Source of the DNA: Rivularia sp. PCC 7116
GTDB taxonomy: Bacteria > Cyanobacteriota > Cyanobacteriia > Cyanobacteriales > Nostocaceae
DNA length: 64,000 bases
Direction: 5' to 3'
Assembly: GCF_000316665.1 (NCBI RefSeq)
Contig: NC_019678.1
Span: forward strand, 5,952,001-6,016,000
The notes beneath the pieces are model-generated. The model ran no database searches. It was not told the origin of the DNA and saw nothing but the letters and a program-made list of their open reading frames with translations. Below are positions 18,844 through 27,552 of the stretch, piece by piece; the first letter of the stretch is position 1, and every line of letters starts with the position of its first letter. A program made the translations under genes and the position numbers.

Positions 18844-20298
18844 ATGACGCAAATTAGTACAAAAAAAATAGCTGCAAGCGGTTTGTGGTTAACTGCAAGT
18901 TTTGGTTTTACGAAAGTTTCGCAACTGATTTCTCAGATATTTCTGGCTCGTCTGCTGTCACCGTCAGACTTTGGTGTCTGGGGTATGGTGTTGATTGTTA
19001 CGACGCTTGCTTCGCTGTTTAAAGATGCTGCGATCGCAACGGTATTAGTGCAGCGGGGTTTGGAGGATCAAAAACTAGTAAATGCTGTCTATAGCTTGGG
19101 TGTAAATATCTCTATTGGCATGTTTGTAATTCAAGCTTTAGCAGGTTATCCGCTAGCTGTTTTTTTTAAAGAGCCTTTAGTTTTTCCGCTAACTTTGGCT
19201 GTAGCCTGTATATTTATTGTCTCTGCTGGCGCGGGTTCTCACGGTGCCGTACTGCAACGAGAAATGAAATTCCGCGAGTTAGCAATCGCAGATAGCTGTG
19301 CGGGGTTTGCGCGTTTTGCTGGTGCGGTGGTTTGTGCGTTTCTTGGGGGTGGAATATGGAGTTTTGCAGTTGCGGAAATTGCAATGTCAGCAGTTGATGC
19401 TTTATTGAAGCGAAAATTTAGTAGATATCGTTTTCAATATTATTTCAAACCAGATTCCCAAGCAATTCGCGAAGTACGCACTTATATTAGTAGCTTGGTG
19501 GGGATTAATTTAGCCGTTTATGTAAATACGAATGCCGATAATTTGATTATTGGTAGGTTAATTGGTGCAAAATCTTTGGGATACTACAATCTTGCTTATC
19601 AGCTAGCTATGTTACCAACATTTGCGCTGTCGCAGATTAACCGCATGAATTTGTCGGTAATGTCTCAACGAGATAACCAAGCCAGAAAAATTTATCTTTG
19701 TCAGATGTTGGAAATTTATGCTGTATTTTACGCCGGTATCTATGGTGTAGGTTTTGTAATTGCACCGTGGATTATTCCCTTAGTGTATGGCGAGCAATGG
19801 ACATCGGCAGTAAGCATCTTTGAAATTGTCTTGATTTTTGCTTATGCCAGAGGTTTTATGTCTATTCTCGGTACAGCTTTGAATGCTATAGATAAACCTT
19901 GGATTAACGCTGCCATTAATTGGATTCTGGTACCGCTATCAATTCCAGCTTTCTTTGTGGGAGCTAGTTTGGCAGGAGTCGCAGGAGTTGCGATCGCTGT
20001 TGCTATAGTTATGGGTATTGCAGCAAGTATTTGGTTTTGGTTGGCGGTTAGCCATGCAGCAAAATGGAATATTATCGACTTGCTCAAACCTGTAATGCTA
20101 CCAACTTTTACTATTACGGTAGCGCTTATAACTGTTATTTATTTGCCTTTATCTACATTTTTACACAATATTTTTCAACCACTTTTACTGATTGCTATTT
20201 ATATTGCTGGATTATCAATTTTTTCTTGGGGTAGAATTCCGCGATTATTAATTCATGTAGTCAGAATATCCTTGAATAGTAGCTCTGAAAAATCATAA
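18844..20298 (+). CDS. Wzx-type flippase (polysaccharide transporter, MVF/MATE superfamily)
   Basis: 484 residues with roughly 12-14 transmembrane helices. The N-terminal 'ASGLWLTASFGFTKVSQLISQIFLARLLSPSDFGVWGMV' region (key words: LARLLSPSDFGVWG) is the Polysacc_synt signature, and 'NTNADNLIIGRLIGAKSLGYYNLAY' is the conserved central block. It should flip the lipid-linked repeat unit across the plasma membrane for the Wzy-like polymerase. ATG at 18844 follows 'CCAATCCCC'-type short repeats. Confidence 0.93.
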   Translation: MTQISTKKIAASGLWLTASFGFTKVSQLISQIFLARLLSPSDFGVWGMVLIVTTLASLFKDAAIATVLVQRGLEDQKLVNAVYSLGVNISIGMFVIQALAGYPLAVFFKEPLVFPLTLAVACIFIVSAGAGSHGAVLQREMKFRELAIADSCAGFARFAGAVVCAFLGGGIWSFAVAEIAMSAVDALLKRKFSRYRFQYYFKPDSQAIREVRTYISSLVGINLAVYVNTNADNLIIGRLIGAKSLGYYNLAYQLAMLPTFALSQINRMNLSVMSQRDNQARKIYLCQMLEIYAVFYAGIYGVGFVIAPWIIPLVYGEQWTSAVSIFEIVLIFAYARGFMSILGTALNAIDKPWINAAINWILVPLSIPAFFVGASLAGVAGVAIAVAIVMGIAASIWFWLAVSHAAKWNIIDLLKPVMLPTFTITVALITVIYLPLSTFLHNIFQPLLLIAIYIAGLSIFSWGRIPRLLIHVVRISLNSSSEKS

Positions 20299-20392
20299 TA
20301 AGTTATCGGTTAACAATTAGCAAAATTTACCAGTCATACAATAAGTTTATAGAAAGTCTTTCTTCATTGAAATCAATTTGGTCATCTATCTA

Positions 20393-20523
20393 AGAGGATG
20401 TTTTGAAAAGTATAGTTTTTAGCCCAACTATCAGATTATCCCCCTTCAACCCCTTTTTTAAGGGGGATTTAGGGGGAAGTCAATATTTACAAGTTTTATT
20501 TATGACGCATCCTTACATCCTCT
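20393..20523. repeat. MITE-like dispersed element with AGAGGATGT ends
   Basis: 131 bp bounded by AGAGGATGT (20393-20401) and its complement ACATCCTCT (20515-20523). Inside is a C-rich/G-rich hairpin (CCCCCTTCAACCCC..AAGGGGGA). There is no ORF. It sits in the 335-bp gap between the flippase and acyltransferase genes. The layout is that of a small non-autonomous element, but I do not see a clear target duplication. Confidence 0.6.
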
Positions 20524-20633
20524 AATAAAATATTGAATAGCATATATTTCAGCCATCAATCAATGGCTTAATTTTATATGCAATTTATATGCCATATTAG
20601 ATAAAAATTATCTCTATTAACTTATATTAAAAT

Positions 20634-21731
20634 ATGCAGCAACAAACAAAAAATACATTGTCTTCTCAAACCTCAGAAAGAATATTTTTTCTGGAGCTAT
20701 TAAAAGCAATCAGTATAATTGCCGTAGTTTCTTTTCATGCTATATTTATTCCTCGTTCTACTTTTCTTAATAGTAGTGAAACTTTAGAAACTTTATTTGC
20801 GCCGTTGAGGTTCTGCGTTCCCGTTCTTCTGACTGTTTCCTTAGTGCTGTTTGAAAGGCAAATTTCTGACTCTCCCGCAGATTCAGAAAAACCTTTATTT
20901 AAAAAACGTTTGCATCGTTTAGGAATACCGATTTTATTTTGGTTTAGCATCGCAACAGCATTAAAACTAATTAACGGAAATTCGATTTTAGAAGTTATTG
21001 CGGCAATCTTCCAAGGGGAAATATTTACAGGTGCCTATTACTTTATAGTTCTCATACAGGTATTATGGAATTTTGTATTAATGAGAGAATGGCTGTATAA
21101 ACAGCAACAAAACATTTTCAATTTAATTATTATTCAAGCTATATTATTACTATTTGTTTACGCTACAATTGGCGGTTTTTTTGTAAATCCAGTATTACAG
21201 CTTTTATTATTTTTAGAGCGCCCATTTATTATTTACTGGCTTGGCTACATCGCTTTAGGGGTATATATTTATCAAAACTTTGATTGGATAGAAAGAACAT
21301 CTTATTCTTTAACTAAAACTCATAAAATATTAATTTTATGCTTTACCGCTGCAACAATGATGGCTGAATATCAAGTATTAAGTTCGATGGTGACAGGCAC
21401 TTTACGTCCCTTCGATTATGCAGCATTTTCCTGTATTTTGAGCGTACCGATGATGTTTATATGTTTTGCATCAGTTAACGAAAATAGTTTACCAATACCA
21501 GTTGTTAAAATTGTCAAAATCTTATCAAAATACAGTTTGGGAATTTTTTGTATAAATGGTATTTTAGCGCAAATATTTCTATCTATTGGTACGCAATTAT
21601 TCAGCGAAACAAGTTTCAATCTTATACAAATGATTTTAATCAAAATTATCAGTTGGATAGTATTGTTTGTAATGTCATTACTGCTATCAATATTTCTAGA
21701 AAGATTGGGTTTGAAAAAAATTGTTTGTTAA
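20634..21731 (+). CDS. Acyltransferase family 3 membrane protein
   Basis: 365 residues with about ten transmembrane helices. The N-terminal 'FFLELLKAISIIAVVSFHAIF' region (key: LKAISIIAVVSFHA with the conserved His) is the acyltransferase-3 (PF01757) signature, and an Arg-rich cytosolic loop (KKRLHRLGIP) follows helix 2. Members O-acetylate or succinylate surface polysaccharides. As the last gene of the polysaccharide locus it probably decorates the product of the upstream enzymes. Confidence 0.85.
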   Translation: MQQQTKNTLSSQTSERIFFLELLKAISIIAVVSFHAIFIPRSTFLNSSETLETLFAPLRFCVPVLLTVSLVLFERQISDSPADSEKPLFKKRLHRLGIPILFWFSIATALKLINGNSILEVIAAIFQGEIFTGAYYFIVLIQVLWNFVLMREWLYKQQQNIFNLIIIQAILLLFVYATIGGFFVNPVLQLLLFLERPFIIYWLGYIALGVYIYQNFDWIERTSYSLTKTHKILILCFTAATMMAEYQVLSSMVTGTLRPFDYAAFSCILSVPMMFICFASVNENSLPIPVVKIVKILSKYSLGIFCINGILAQIFLSIGTQLFSETSFNLIQMILIKIISWIVLFVMSLLLSIFLERLGLKKIVC

Positions 21732-21828
21732 TAATAACCAGAGTGCAAGTTAACCCATATCTTGCAGCAGTGTCAGAAACTGGGCTTCGTCAGTACAGTT
21801 TTTTATGTCATTAGGCTTCAAAGCGCTA

Positions 21829-21876
21829 CCTCACCCCGCCCTACGGGCACCCCTCTCCCTTTATAAGGAGAGGGGT
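21829..21876. repeat. Dispersed hairpin CCTCACCCC..ACCCCTCTCC/GGAGAGGGGT, copy 1
   Basis: Perfect 10-bp inverted repeat 849-858 / 867-876 (prefix 21), preceded by CCTCACCCCGCCC. Related hairpins occur at 50111-50172, 51384-51423 and 58262-58301. It lies just after the stop of the minus-strand gene 21884-22090 and could end its transcript. Confidence 0.75.
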
Positions 21877-21883
21877 AAACTTT

Positions 21884-22090
21884 TTAAGTCAATGTCTCGG
21901 AAAGTTCTTCTAAGTGAAAAGCAAGATTTTTGAGTGACATTTCAATCTCTCCACTGTAAGAAAGCTTTCTCCACATGCGAGTTGTGGCATTATCCAGCGC
22001 AGTTGTATCCAAGTATTGAGCAAAAATTGCTAGCCTCTGTGAATCTGTTTGTGCTGAAGCCAAACTATCTAAAAAATCTTGAGGTGTCAT
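21884..22090 (-). CDS. Small hypothetical protein, 68 aa
   Basis: I do not recognise a family. The protein is soluble, helical and acidic (MTPQDFLDSLASAQTDSQR at the start, FHLEELSETLT at the end). A good ribosome binding site (GGAG) stands 9 bases before the ATG at 22090, which supports a real gene. The ATG overlaps the stop of a short upstream minus-strand frame (TCATGA), a hint of translational coupling to something now lost. It is the only minus-strand gene between 8714 and 27553. Confidence 0.55.
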   Translation of the reverse strand: MTPQDFLDSLASAQTDSQRLAIFAQYLDTTALDNATTRMWRKLSYSGEIEMSLKNLAFHLEELSETLT

Positions 22091-22416
22091 GAGTTACAAC
22101 TCCATTGGTGTTCGCTTTTCTAGCCCTTATATTTCTGCCACACCTGGATTTTTATTTCTGATATCAGTTTACCCAGATTTAAATATGATTACTGCTATCT
22201 TTCTACAATCCTTGAGAATTAATGATTTGAACTACTACTATTCGATTTCATTAATTTTAAAGGGTTTCTTTTCTCCCCCTGCTTCCCCCTCCCTAATCCT
22301 TTTTCTCACCTTAGTTTAATTTTCACCTCATCTAACTCTAATTTTTCTTTCGATGCCATTAATTACAGTCAAGGAGCATTAGAAAACATACTAAGTTCAA
22401 TAGGAGATACGAGAAA
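22091..22416. other. 326-bp intergenic region
   Basis: No convincing gene. It ends with the ribosome binding site AGGAGA (about 22401) for the RTX protein. A short plus-strand frame starting at 22089 has no ribosome binding site or family resemblance. Confidence 0.4.
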
Positions 22417-22980
22417 ATGGCACCTACTTTAGAAGCAGGCAGCACAGTTCCACTATTTATTACTGATTTTGCAGGTGCAATGTTTTTTGATGAGCCTCAA
22501 GAGGGTGGAGGTATATTTGCTGTAGGAAAAGAAGGGCAAACCAACATTCTGCTTTTCCCTGATACCAATGATGTAGCTGCTGGTGGTGATGAAGTTGATG
22601 TGATTATGGGGGGTGCTGGAAACGACAACATCATGGGTGCTGGAGGTACGGATTTTATGTTCGGTGGCTTCGGTGATGATGTTGTCAGAGGTGGAGAGGG
22701 AGACGATGTTATTGTCGGGAATCAAGGTTCCGATCTTCTTATTGGTGGTGGAGGTAGCGATGTTTTTGAATTTTTTACAGATCAGTTTGTGAGTGGTGAT
22801 TTTGATGTACTTCTCGATTTTGAAAAAGGCGAAGATTCTATATTAATCGTAGGAAGTAATGATGCTGCTTATAATCCTGCAAATGGTCTACTATCTGTAG
22901 ATGGTTCTGAAGTTGCTATATTAGCTGCCGGTTTAGACCTTGAGATTACCCCTGCTGCCAGTACTGTTGTACTTTCATAA
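22417..22980 (+). CDS. RTX (hemolysin-type calcium-binding) repeat protein
   Basis: 187 residues. Residues ~60-115 hold about five GGxGxDxUx nonapeptides (GGAGNDNIM, GGFGDDVVR, GGEGDDVIV, GGGGSDVFE), which fold into a calcium-binding beta-roll. No N-terminal signal peptide is present. The C-terminus (VDGSEVAILAAGLDLEITPAASTVVLS) is the hydrophobic, Asp/Ser-rich type used for type I secretion. It is small and lacks an enzymatic domain, so a surface or extracellular-matrix role is likely. No type I exporter is nearby. Confidence 0.88.
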   Translation: MAPTLEAGSTVPLFITDFAGAMFFDEPQEGGGIFAVGKEGQTNILLFPDTNDVAAGGDEVDVIMGGAGNDNIMGAGGTDFMFGGFGDDVVRGGEGDDVIVGNQGSDLLIGGGGSDVFEFFTDQFVSGDFDVLLDFEKGEDSILIVGSNDAAYNPANGLLSVDGSEVAILAAGLDLEITPAASTVVLS

Positions 22981-23017
22981 TTAGAGAGAGTTGGGTAAAG
23001 GGGCAAGAACTAAAAGC

Positions 23018-23100
23018 CCCCACCCTGGAAGAGTGGGGCTAAACAAACGAAGCCCCTCTTCAGGGGCTAAATTAGGCGCATCTTGATAAAGAAATGGTAT
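23018..23100. repeat. Hairpins plus dispersed GGCTAAATT-GGCGCATCTT repeat, copy 2
   Basis: Two hairpins (AGCCCCCAC..GTGGGGCT near 23018-23040, and AGCCCCT-CTTC-AGGGGCT at 23051-23068) run into a 36-base copy of the 12143 repeat (23065-23100, three differences). This fills part of the 338-bp gap between the RTX and DM13 genes; the rest shows only short CCCAATACC repeats. Confidence 0.75.
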
Positions 23101-23318
23101 CAGACAGAATTAATTACATTGCTTCGCTTCCCCCGCAATGACTGTAAATATTTTTGTCCAATTACTTACCTATCCCCCAATACCCAATTCCTTCTTCTCA
23201 TTTTTCTCATTTAACTCTTACTCAAGGTTCAGATAGCATTCATTACACCCTCAGTGTCGTGCTTCATATTAGTAATTAAGCAAGGAAAACAAACAACTTT
23301 CACCCAGAGGAAACTAAA

Positions 23319-23798
23319 ATGTTCAATAAATTAGCTGGCTTCGGAATTGCATCTATCGTATTATTGGGTAGCGTTAGCGAATTAGCAATTAATACATCTA
23401 CAGCTTCAGCAGCTAAACCCGCAGCGAATAACACAACTTTATTAGCAGCAAAACCTCAATTAATAGCATCGGGAAGTTTTGTTACCACCGAGCAAGACCA
23501 TCCTACTAACGGAATCGCTAAAATTGTTGAGGTCAATGGTAAGCGTTATTTGCAATTTGATAAAGCTTTCACAACAGCTAGAGGTCCAAAAGTAAGAGTT
23601 GTGCTTCACCGTAATAATACAGTACCGGTGAATCTAAAAGAAGAAAACTATGTTACTTTGGCATCTTTAAAAAAATTTGATGGCGCTCAAAATTACGAAA
23701 TCCCTGACAATTTCGATTTAAAAGATTTTCAATCTGTAGCAATTTGGTGTGAAGAATTTAATGTTACTTTTGGTTACGCTAGTTTACAAGATAGTTAA
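23319..23798 (+). CDS. Secreted DM13-domain protein
   Basis: 159 residues. The signal-peptide-like start is MFNKLAGFGIASIVLLGSVSE with a likely cleavage after TASA near residue 35. The remainder is a DM13 domain: ASGSF near 51, 'GIAKIVEVNGKRYLQFDKAFTT', 'GPKVRVVLHRN', 'AQNYEIPDNFDLKDFQSVAIWCEEFNVTFGYASL'. The key words NYEIP, SVAIWCEEF and FGYA are diagnostic. The single Cys of WCEEF is the residue proposed to act in redox or heme-type chemistry in DM13 domains. Ribosome binding site AGAGGAA precedes ATG 23319. Confidence 0.88.
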   Translation: MFNKLAGFGIASIVLLGSVSELAINTSTASAAKPAANNTTLLAAKPQLIASGSFVTTEQDHPTNGIAKIVEVNGKRYLQFDKAFTTARGPKVRVVLHRNNTVPVNLKEENYVTLASLKKFDGAQNYEIPDNFDLKDFQSVAIWCEEFNVTFGYASLQDS

Positions 23799-24032
23799 TT
23801 TGTTGCAATTTTTTAGGCAGGCATGATTGAATATTATTAAATTCAGGACTTAGGCAAGCACAAGGTTAAATATTATTTTTTTAATTGACAATTCTCTAAA
23901 GCTTCTTAAATCGTAAATTTGCTTAAGTCCAAAAATAAAAAATGCCTGCTATTACTCTCAAATCCCCTTGATTTAAGTAATATCAGCCTAATAATCTAAT
24001 AATCAAAAACCCGGTTATAGCTGATAACTGAT

Positions 24033-26693
24033 ATGAAAACTTTCTCTCATTCCCTATATTCCGCATTTTGCTTTCTTAGTTTATTTATTTCTCCTAAGAT
24101 GGCGCTTAGTCAAGTATCTAGGGATGGAAGTTTAAATACTAATGTAACTACTAATGACCAATTGAATTTTAATATTAATAACGGAAGTCGAGCCGGAAAT
24201 AATTTATACCATAGTTTTGCAGAGTTTTCTATACCTAATGGTGGTTCGGCTGTTTTTAATAATCCTTCTGATGTTGTTAATATAATTAATCGGGTTACGG
24301 GGGGTAAGGTTTCTGACATTAACGGTTTAATTGAAGCCCAAGGAAACGCAAATCTATTTTTAATTAATCCCCGAGGAATTGTTTTTGGTCAAGATGCAAA
24401 GTTGGATATCGGCGGTTCGTTTTTTGGTAGCACTGCTGATAGTATTAATTTTGCCGATGGAAGTATTTTTAGTGCGCTAAACCTGCAAGAAGAACCTTTG
24501 TTAACTATTAGTACTCCCTTGGGTTTGCAGTACGGTACAAATCCGGGGAGTATTACAGTTAAGGGAACGGGAAGTAATCTAAGATTGGGTGAAAATAATT
24601 CATTGGTAAGAGATGATAGACCAATCGGATTAGAAGTCGCAAATAATCAGACTTTAGCTTTAGTAGGTGGTAATGTTTTATTAGAAGGTGGTAATTTAAC
24701 TACCTTTTCCGGAAATGTTGAAATTGGCAGCGTTCGCAACGGTAATGTAAGCTTGATTCCAATCAACTCGGGTTGGGAATTGGGCTACGAAGATGTTAAA
24801 CAATTTTTAGATATCAGTTTAAATAATGCTGCATCTATAGAAACTAGCGGTAATCGCAGTGGTAACGTTTTTCTTAGGGGAAAGCGTATTTCATTGTCAG
24901 AAAACTCGTCGATTTTGACTAATACCCTTGGTAATGGTTCTGGTGGAGAACTGAACGTAAAAGCTTCTGAGTCATTAACCTTAGTTGGACCCAAAATAAA
25001 TGAATTGATTAGAAATAGATTTTATACAGGTTTATTTGCCGTCTCTGAAAATAATGCTACTGGTAATGGAGGTAAATTAAGTATTGAAACCAATAATTTA
25101 AGTGTTACTAATGGTGCGTCGGTAACAGTTAGTACTTTTGGGTCGGGAAATGCGGGAGAATTGGACGTTAAAGCAACTGATATACAAGTAATTGGTTTCT
25201 CAGACATTAGTCCTAGCAGCCTGTTTGCTCAGTCTGATGGAGGAGGTAGTGGTGATGGAGGTAACTTAAATGTTGAAGCTTCTACAGTGCGAGTCGCTAA
25301 TGGAGGATTAATAGCTGTTGGGACTCAAGGTTCTGGTGATGTAGGTAGTTTGAAGGTTAAAGCATCACAAATAGATTTGGTTGGTACTGGTACTATAGGT
25401 TCAATTACGTATCCTAGTGCTTTTGGTGCTTCAAGCCAAGCTAGAAAATCATCGAGTCAAAATCAACCTGGTTCTTTAGAAGTAGAGGTTGGACGTTTAC
25501 GAATTATTGATGGAGCACAGATATCAGCAAAAACATCTTCAGAAGTAAATTCTGGAAATATCAAAATAATTGCTGATGAAATTGATTTAATTGGTATTAA
25601 CTCATCTAATGGATTAGCTAGTAACATTTTTATTGGCACATTTCCTGGAAGTAGCGGCAATGGTGGTAATTTAGATATTCAAACTGGATCGCTACGATTA
25701 CTTGAAGGAGGGCGTATATCATCTAGTACTAACGGTTCTGGTAATGGTGGAAACGTGACAATTAAGGCAAATGATATTGATTTGACAACTACAAATCCCG
25801 AGTTTGTTTCTGGGTTTGCTAGTTATATAGCTTCGCAATCGGGTTTTCCTCAAGCGACAGGAAATGCAGGTACTATAATAATTGAAACTCAAAACTTACA
25901 AGTTAACGGTAGTAAAATTGCAGCCAGAAGTCGCGCCCAAGGAGATTCCGGAAACGTAAACATTTCTGCCGAAAATATAATTGTAAAAAACCAAGGAGAT
26001 ATTACCGTAAATAATATAGGTATTGGCGATACGGGAAATCTTAAAATAGAAGCTAATTCTATTAGTTTAGTAGATGGAAGTTCACTTGGTGCGGTAACTT
26101 ATGCAGGTTCTCAAGGTAATATTTCTGTAAAATCCCAAGACTTAATAATCCGACGCAATAGTGAAATTAAGACTAATGCCAACGGAACTTCAACCGGTGG
26201 AAATATTAATATTGATACTGATGTTTTAGCAATTTTAGAAAACAGCGAAATTGTAGCTCAAGCAATAGAGGGGCGCGGAGGGAATATTAATATTACTACC
26301 CAAGGTTTATTTCAATCTCCCAATACGCGCATTGATGCAAGTTCTCAGTTAGGGATAGATGGAATTATCCAGATTGATACTCCCGATATCGATCCCAGCC
26401 AGCAAATTACCGAACTTCCAGAAGGAATTATTGATACAGATAATTTAGTTGCAACCAGTTGTCTTGTTCCCAGTAGTAGAAATAGGGGTAAATTTATCGT
26501 TACAGGTTCCGGGGGTTTAGCAACCACTCCAGATGGCGTTTCTAGTTCAAACTTTGCAACTTTTTCGGTTCCTAAAAATAATCAACAACAAGCATCAAAT
26601 CCGCAAAAAGTAACTCCATTAGTTATCGAATCCGAAGATATTTTTACTTTGGAAGATGGTAGCATTGTTTTGGGAAGAAGGTGTAATGGGTAA
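24033..26693 (+). CDS. Two-partner secretion exoprotein with filamentous hemagglutinin N-terminal domain (TpsA-like)
   Basis: 886 residues. A signal peptide (~1-26, ending MALSQ) is followed by the TPS/FHA N-terminal domain (~27-150) with SFAEFSIPNGG, NIINRVTGG, 'NGLIEAQGNANLFLINPRGIVFG' (NPRGI) and GGSFFGSTA. The rest is a right-handed beta-helix of Gly/Asn/Ser-rich repeats such as 'GNGGNVTIKANDIDL' and 'SGNGGNLDIQTGSLRLLEGGRISS'. The C-terminal ~120 residues carry 'TDNLVATSCLVPSS..GKFIVTGSGGL', which is common in cyanobacterial members. Export needs a TpsB outer-membrane transporter (FhaC type), which is absent here. It is followed by a DUF928 gene 85 bp downstream. Confidence 0.93.
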   Translation: MKTFSHSLYSAFCFLSLFISPKMALSQVSRDGSLNTNVTTNDQLNFNINNGSRAGNNLYHSFAEFSIPNGGSAVFNNPSDVVNIINRVTGGKVSDINGLIEAQGNANLFLINPRGIVFGQDAKLDIGGSFFGSTADSINFADGSIFSALNLQEEPLLTISTPLGLQYGTNPGSITVKGTGSNLRLGENNSLVRDDRPIGLEVANNQTLALVGGNVLLEGGNLTTFSGNVEIGSVRNGNVSLIPINSGWELGYEDVKQFLDISLNNAASIETSGNRSGNVFLRGKRISLSENSSILTNTLGNGSGGELNVKASESLTLVGPKINELIRNRFYTGLFAVSENNATGNGGKLSIETNNLSVTNGASVTVSTFGSGNAGELDVKATDIQVIGFSDISPSSLFAQSDGGGSGDGGNLNVEASTVRVANGGLIAVGTQGSGDVGSLKVKASQIDLVGTGTIGSITYPSAFGASSQARKSSSQNQPGSLEVEVGRLRIIDGAQISAKTSSEVNSGNIKIIADEIDLIGINSSNGLASNIFIGTFPGSSGNGGNLDIQTGSLRLLEGGRISSSTNGSGNGGNVTIKANDIDLTTTNPEFVSGFASYIASQSGFPQATGNAGTIIIETQNLQVNGSKIAARSRAQGDSGNVNISAENIIVKNQGDITVNNIGIGDTGNLKIEANSISLVDGSSLGAVTYAGSQGNISVKSQDLIIRRNSEIKTNANGTSTGGNINIDTDVLAILENSEIVAQAIEGRGGNINITTQGLFQSPNTRIDASSQLGIDGIIQIDTPDIDPSQQITELPEGIIDTDNLVATSCLVPSSRNRGKFIVTGSGGLATTPDGVSSSNFATFSVPKNNQQQASNPQKVTPLVIESEDIFTLEDGSIVLGRRCNG

Positions 26694-26778
26694 ATCAATT
26701 AAATATTGAATAATCATTAAACAAACTGAAAATATTCAAATAGTTGTATAAGATATTTCCATAGTTACCAAAGCAATT

Positions 26779-27537
26779 ATGCGATATTTTGAAAGGCTAA
26801 TCACTGTCATTGTTATAACTTTAACGTCGTTTTCTTGCTTACATATACCTTCATTGGCTAATGGTAACCAAAGAAATTACGATGAACCTCCACCAAAGAC
26901 AAATGGTAGATCTGCTGGTTCGAGGGGTTGCAGCAATAACGAATTAGTTTCGCAAAATGCCCCGCCAGCTTTAATTTTACTTTCACCCGATTCAACTCAA
27001 GCTAAGACAGTTACGAAAAATCCGATTTTTGCATGGTTTGTCCGCGATTCTCAACCAAGACAAATACAGTTCAAACTTTATAAAGAAGATACTGCAAAAC
27101 AAGAATACAAATTAATCAAAGCAACTCAAGATAAAGAATTTCAAAGCAAACCTGGAATAATGGTATTAACAATGCCAAAAAATATTGTTCTCACAACCGG
27201 AAAAAAATATCTTTGGCAAGTCGAATTAGTTTGCGATCGCAATCGTCCGTCAAGTAATTTATTTGCGGAAGCAGAACTTAAAGTAGTTCCCATGCAGCCC
27301 AAGTTCAAAACCGAACTAACCCGAGCAGTTAATCAAGATCAAAAAGCAATGCTATACGCTAAAAATGGTTTATTATACGATGCTTTGATGGCTGTATTAA
27401 CGAGAAACAAATCTTCTGCTTCACAGCAATCAACAATGAACAAATTAAAGCTTTCACTATTAAATAAAATCGCCTTAAAGCCATCCGAACTTAAAAAACT
27501 ACAAAATAGTCAGATTCATTTGATAGAAATCAAATAG
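26779..27537 (+). CDS. DUF928 secreted protein A
   Basis: 252 residues. Signal peptide ~1-30 (SFSCLHIPSLANG). The DUF928 domain shows 'EPPPKTNGRSAGSRGCS', 'NPIFAWFVRDSQPRQIQFKLY', 'PGIMVLTMPKN', 'KYLWQVELVCDRNRPSSNLFAEAEL' and a helical C-terminal region. Function is unknown; in cyanobacteria such genes commonly sit beside CHAT and TpsA genes, as here. It lies just after the exoprotein gene and is convergent with CHAT gene 2, 15 bp between stops. Its paralogue is at 36789-37544. Confidence 0.9.
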   Translation: MRYFERLITVIVITLTSFSCLHIPSLANGNQRNYDEPPPKTNGRSAGSRGCSNNELVSQNAPPALILLSPDSTQAKTVTKNPIFAWFVRDSQPRQIQFKLYKEDTAKQEYKLIKATQDKEFQSKPGIMVLTMPKNIVLTTGKKYLWQVELVCDRNRPSSNLFAEAELKVVPMQPKFKTELTRAVNQDQKAMLYAKNGLLYDALMAVLTRNKSSASQQSTMNKLKLSLLNKIALKPSELKKLQNSQIHLIEIK

Positions 27538-27552
27538 ATGCAAAAAATTACA

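Noticed and set aside
22089-22319. 76-codon plus-strand frame, and a tRNA-like look of the sequence near 22090-22130
   Set aside because: No ribosome binding site or family; the tRNA-like T-arm (GGTGTTCGC) has no matching acceptor or anticodon arms.
23846-23930. GGACTTAGGCAA / TTGCTTAAGTCC inverted repeat as a mobile element
   Set aside because: One mismatch and a 61-base AT-rich spacer, no second copy or flanking duplication seen; too weak to call.
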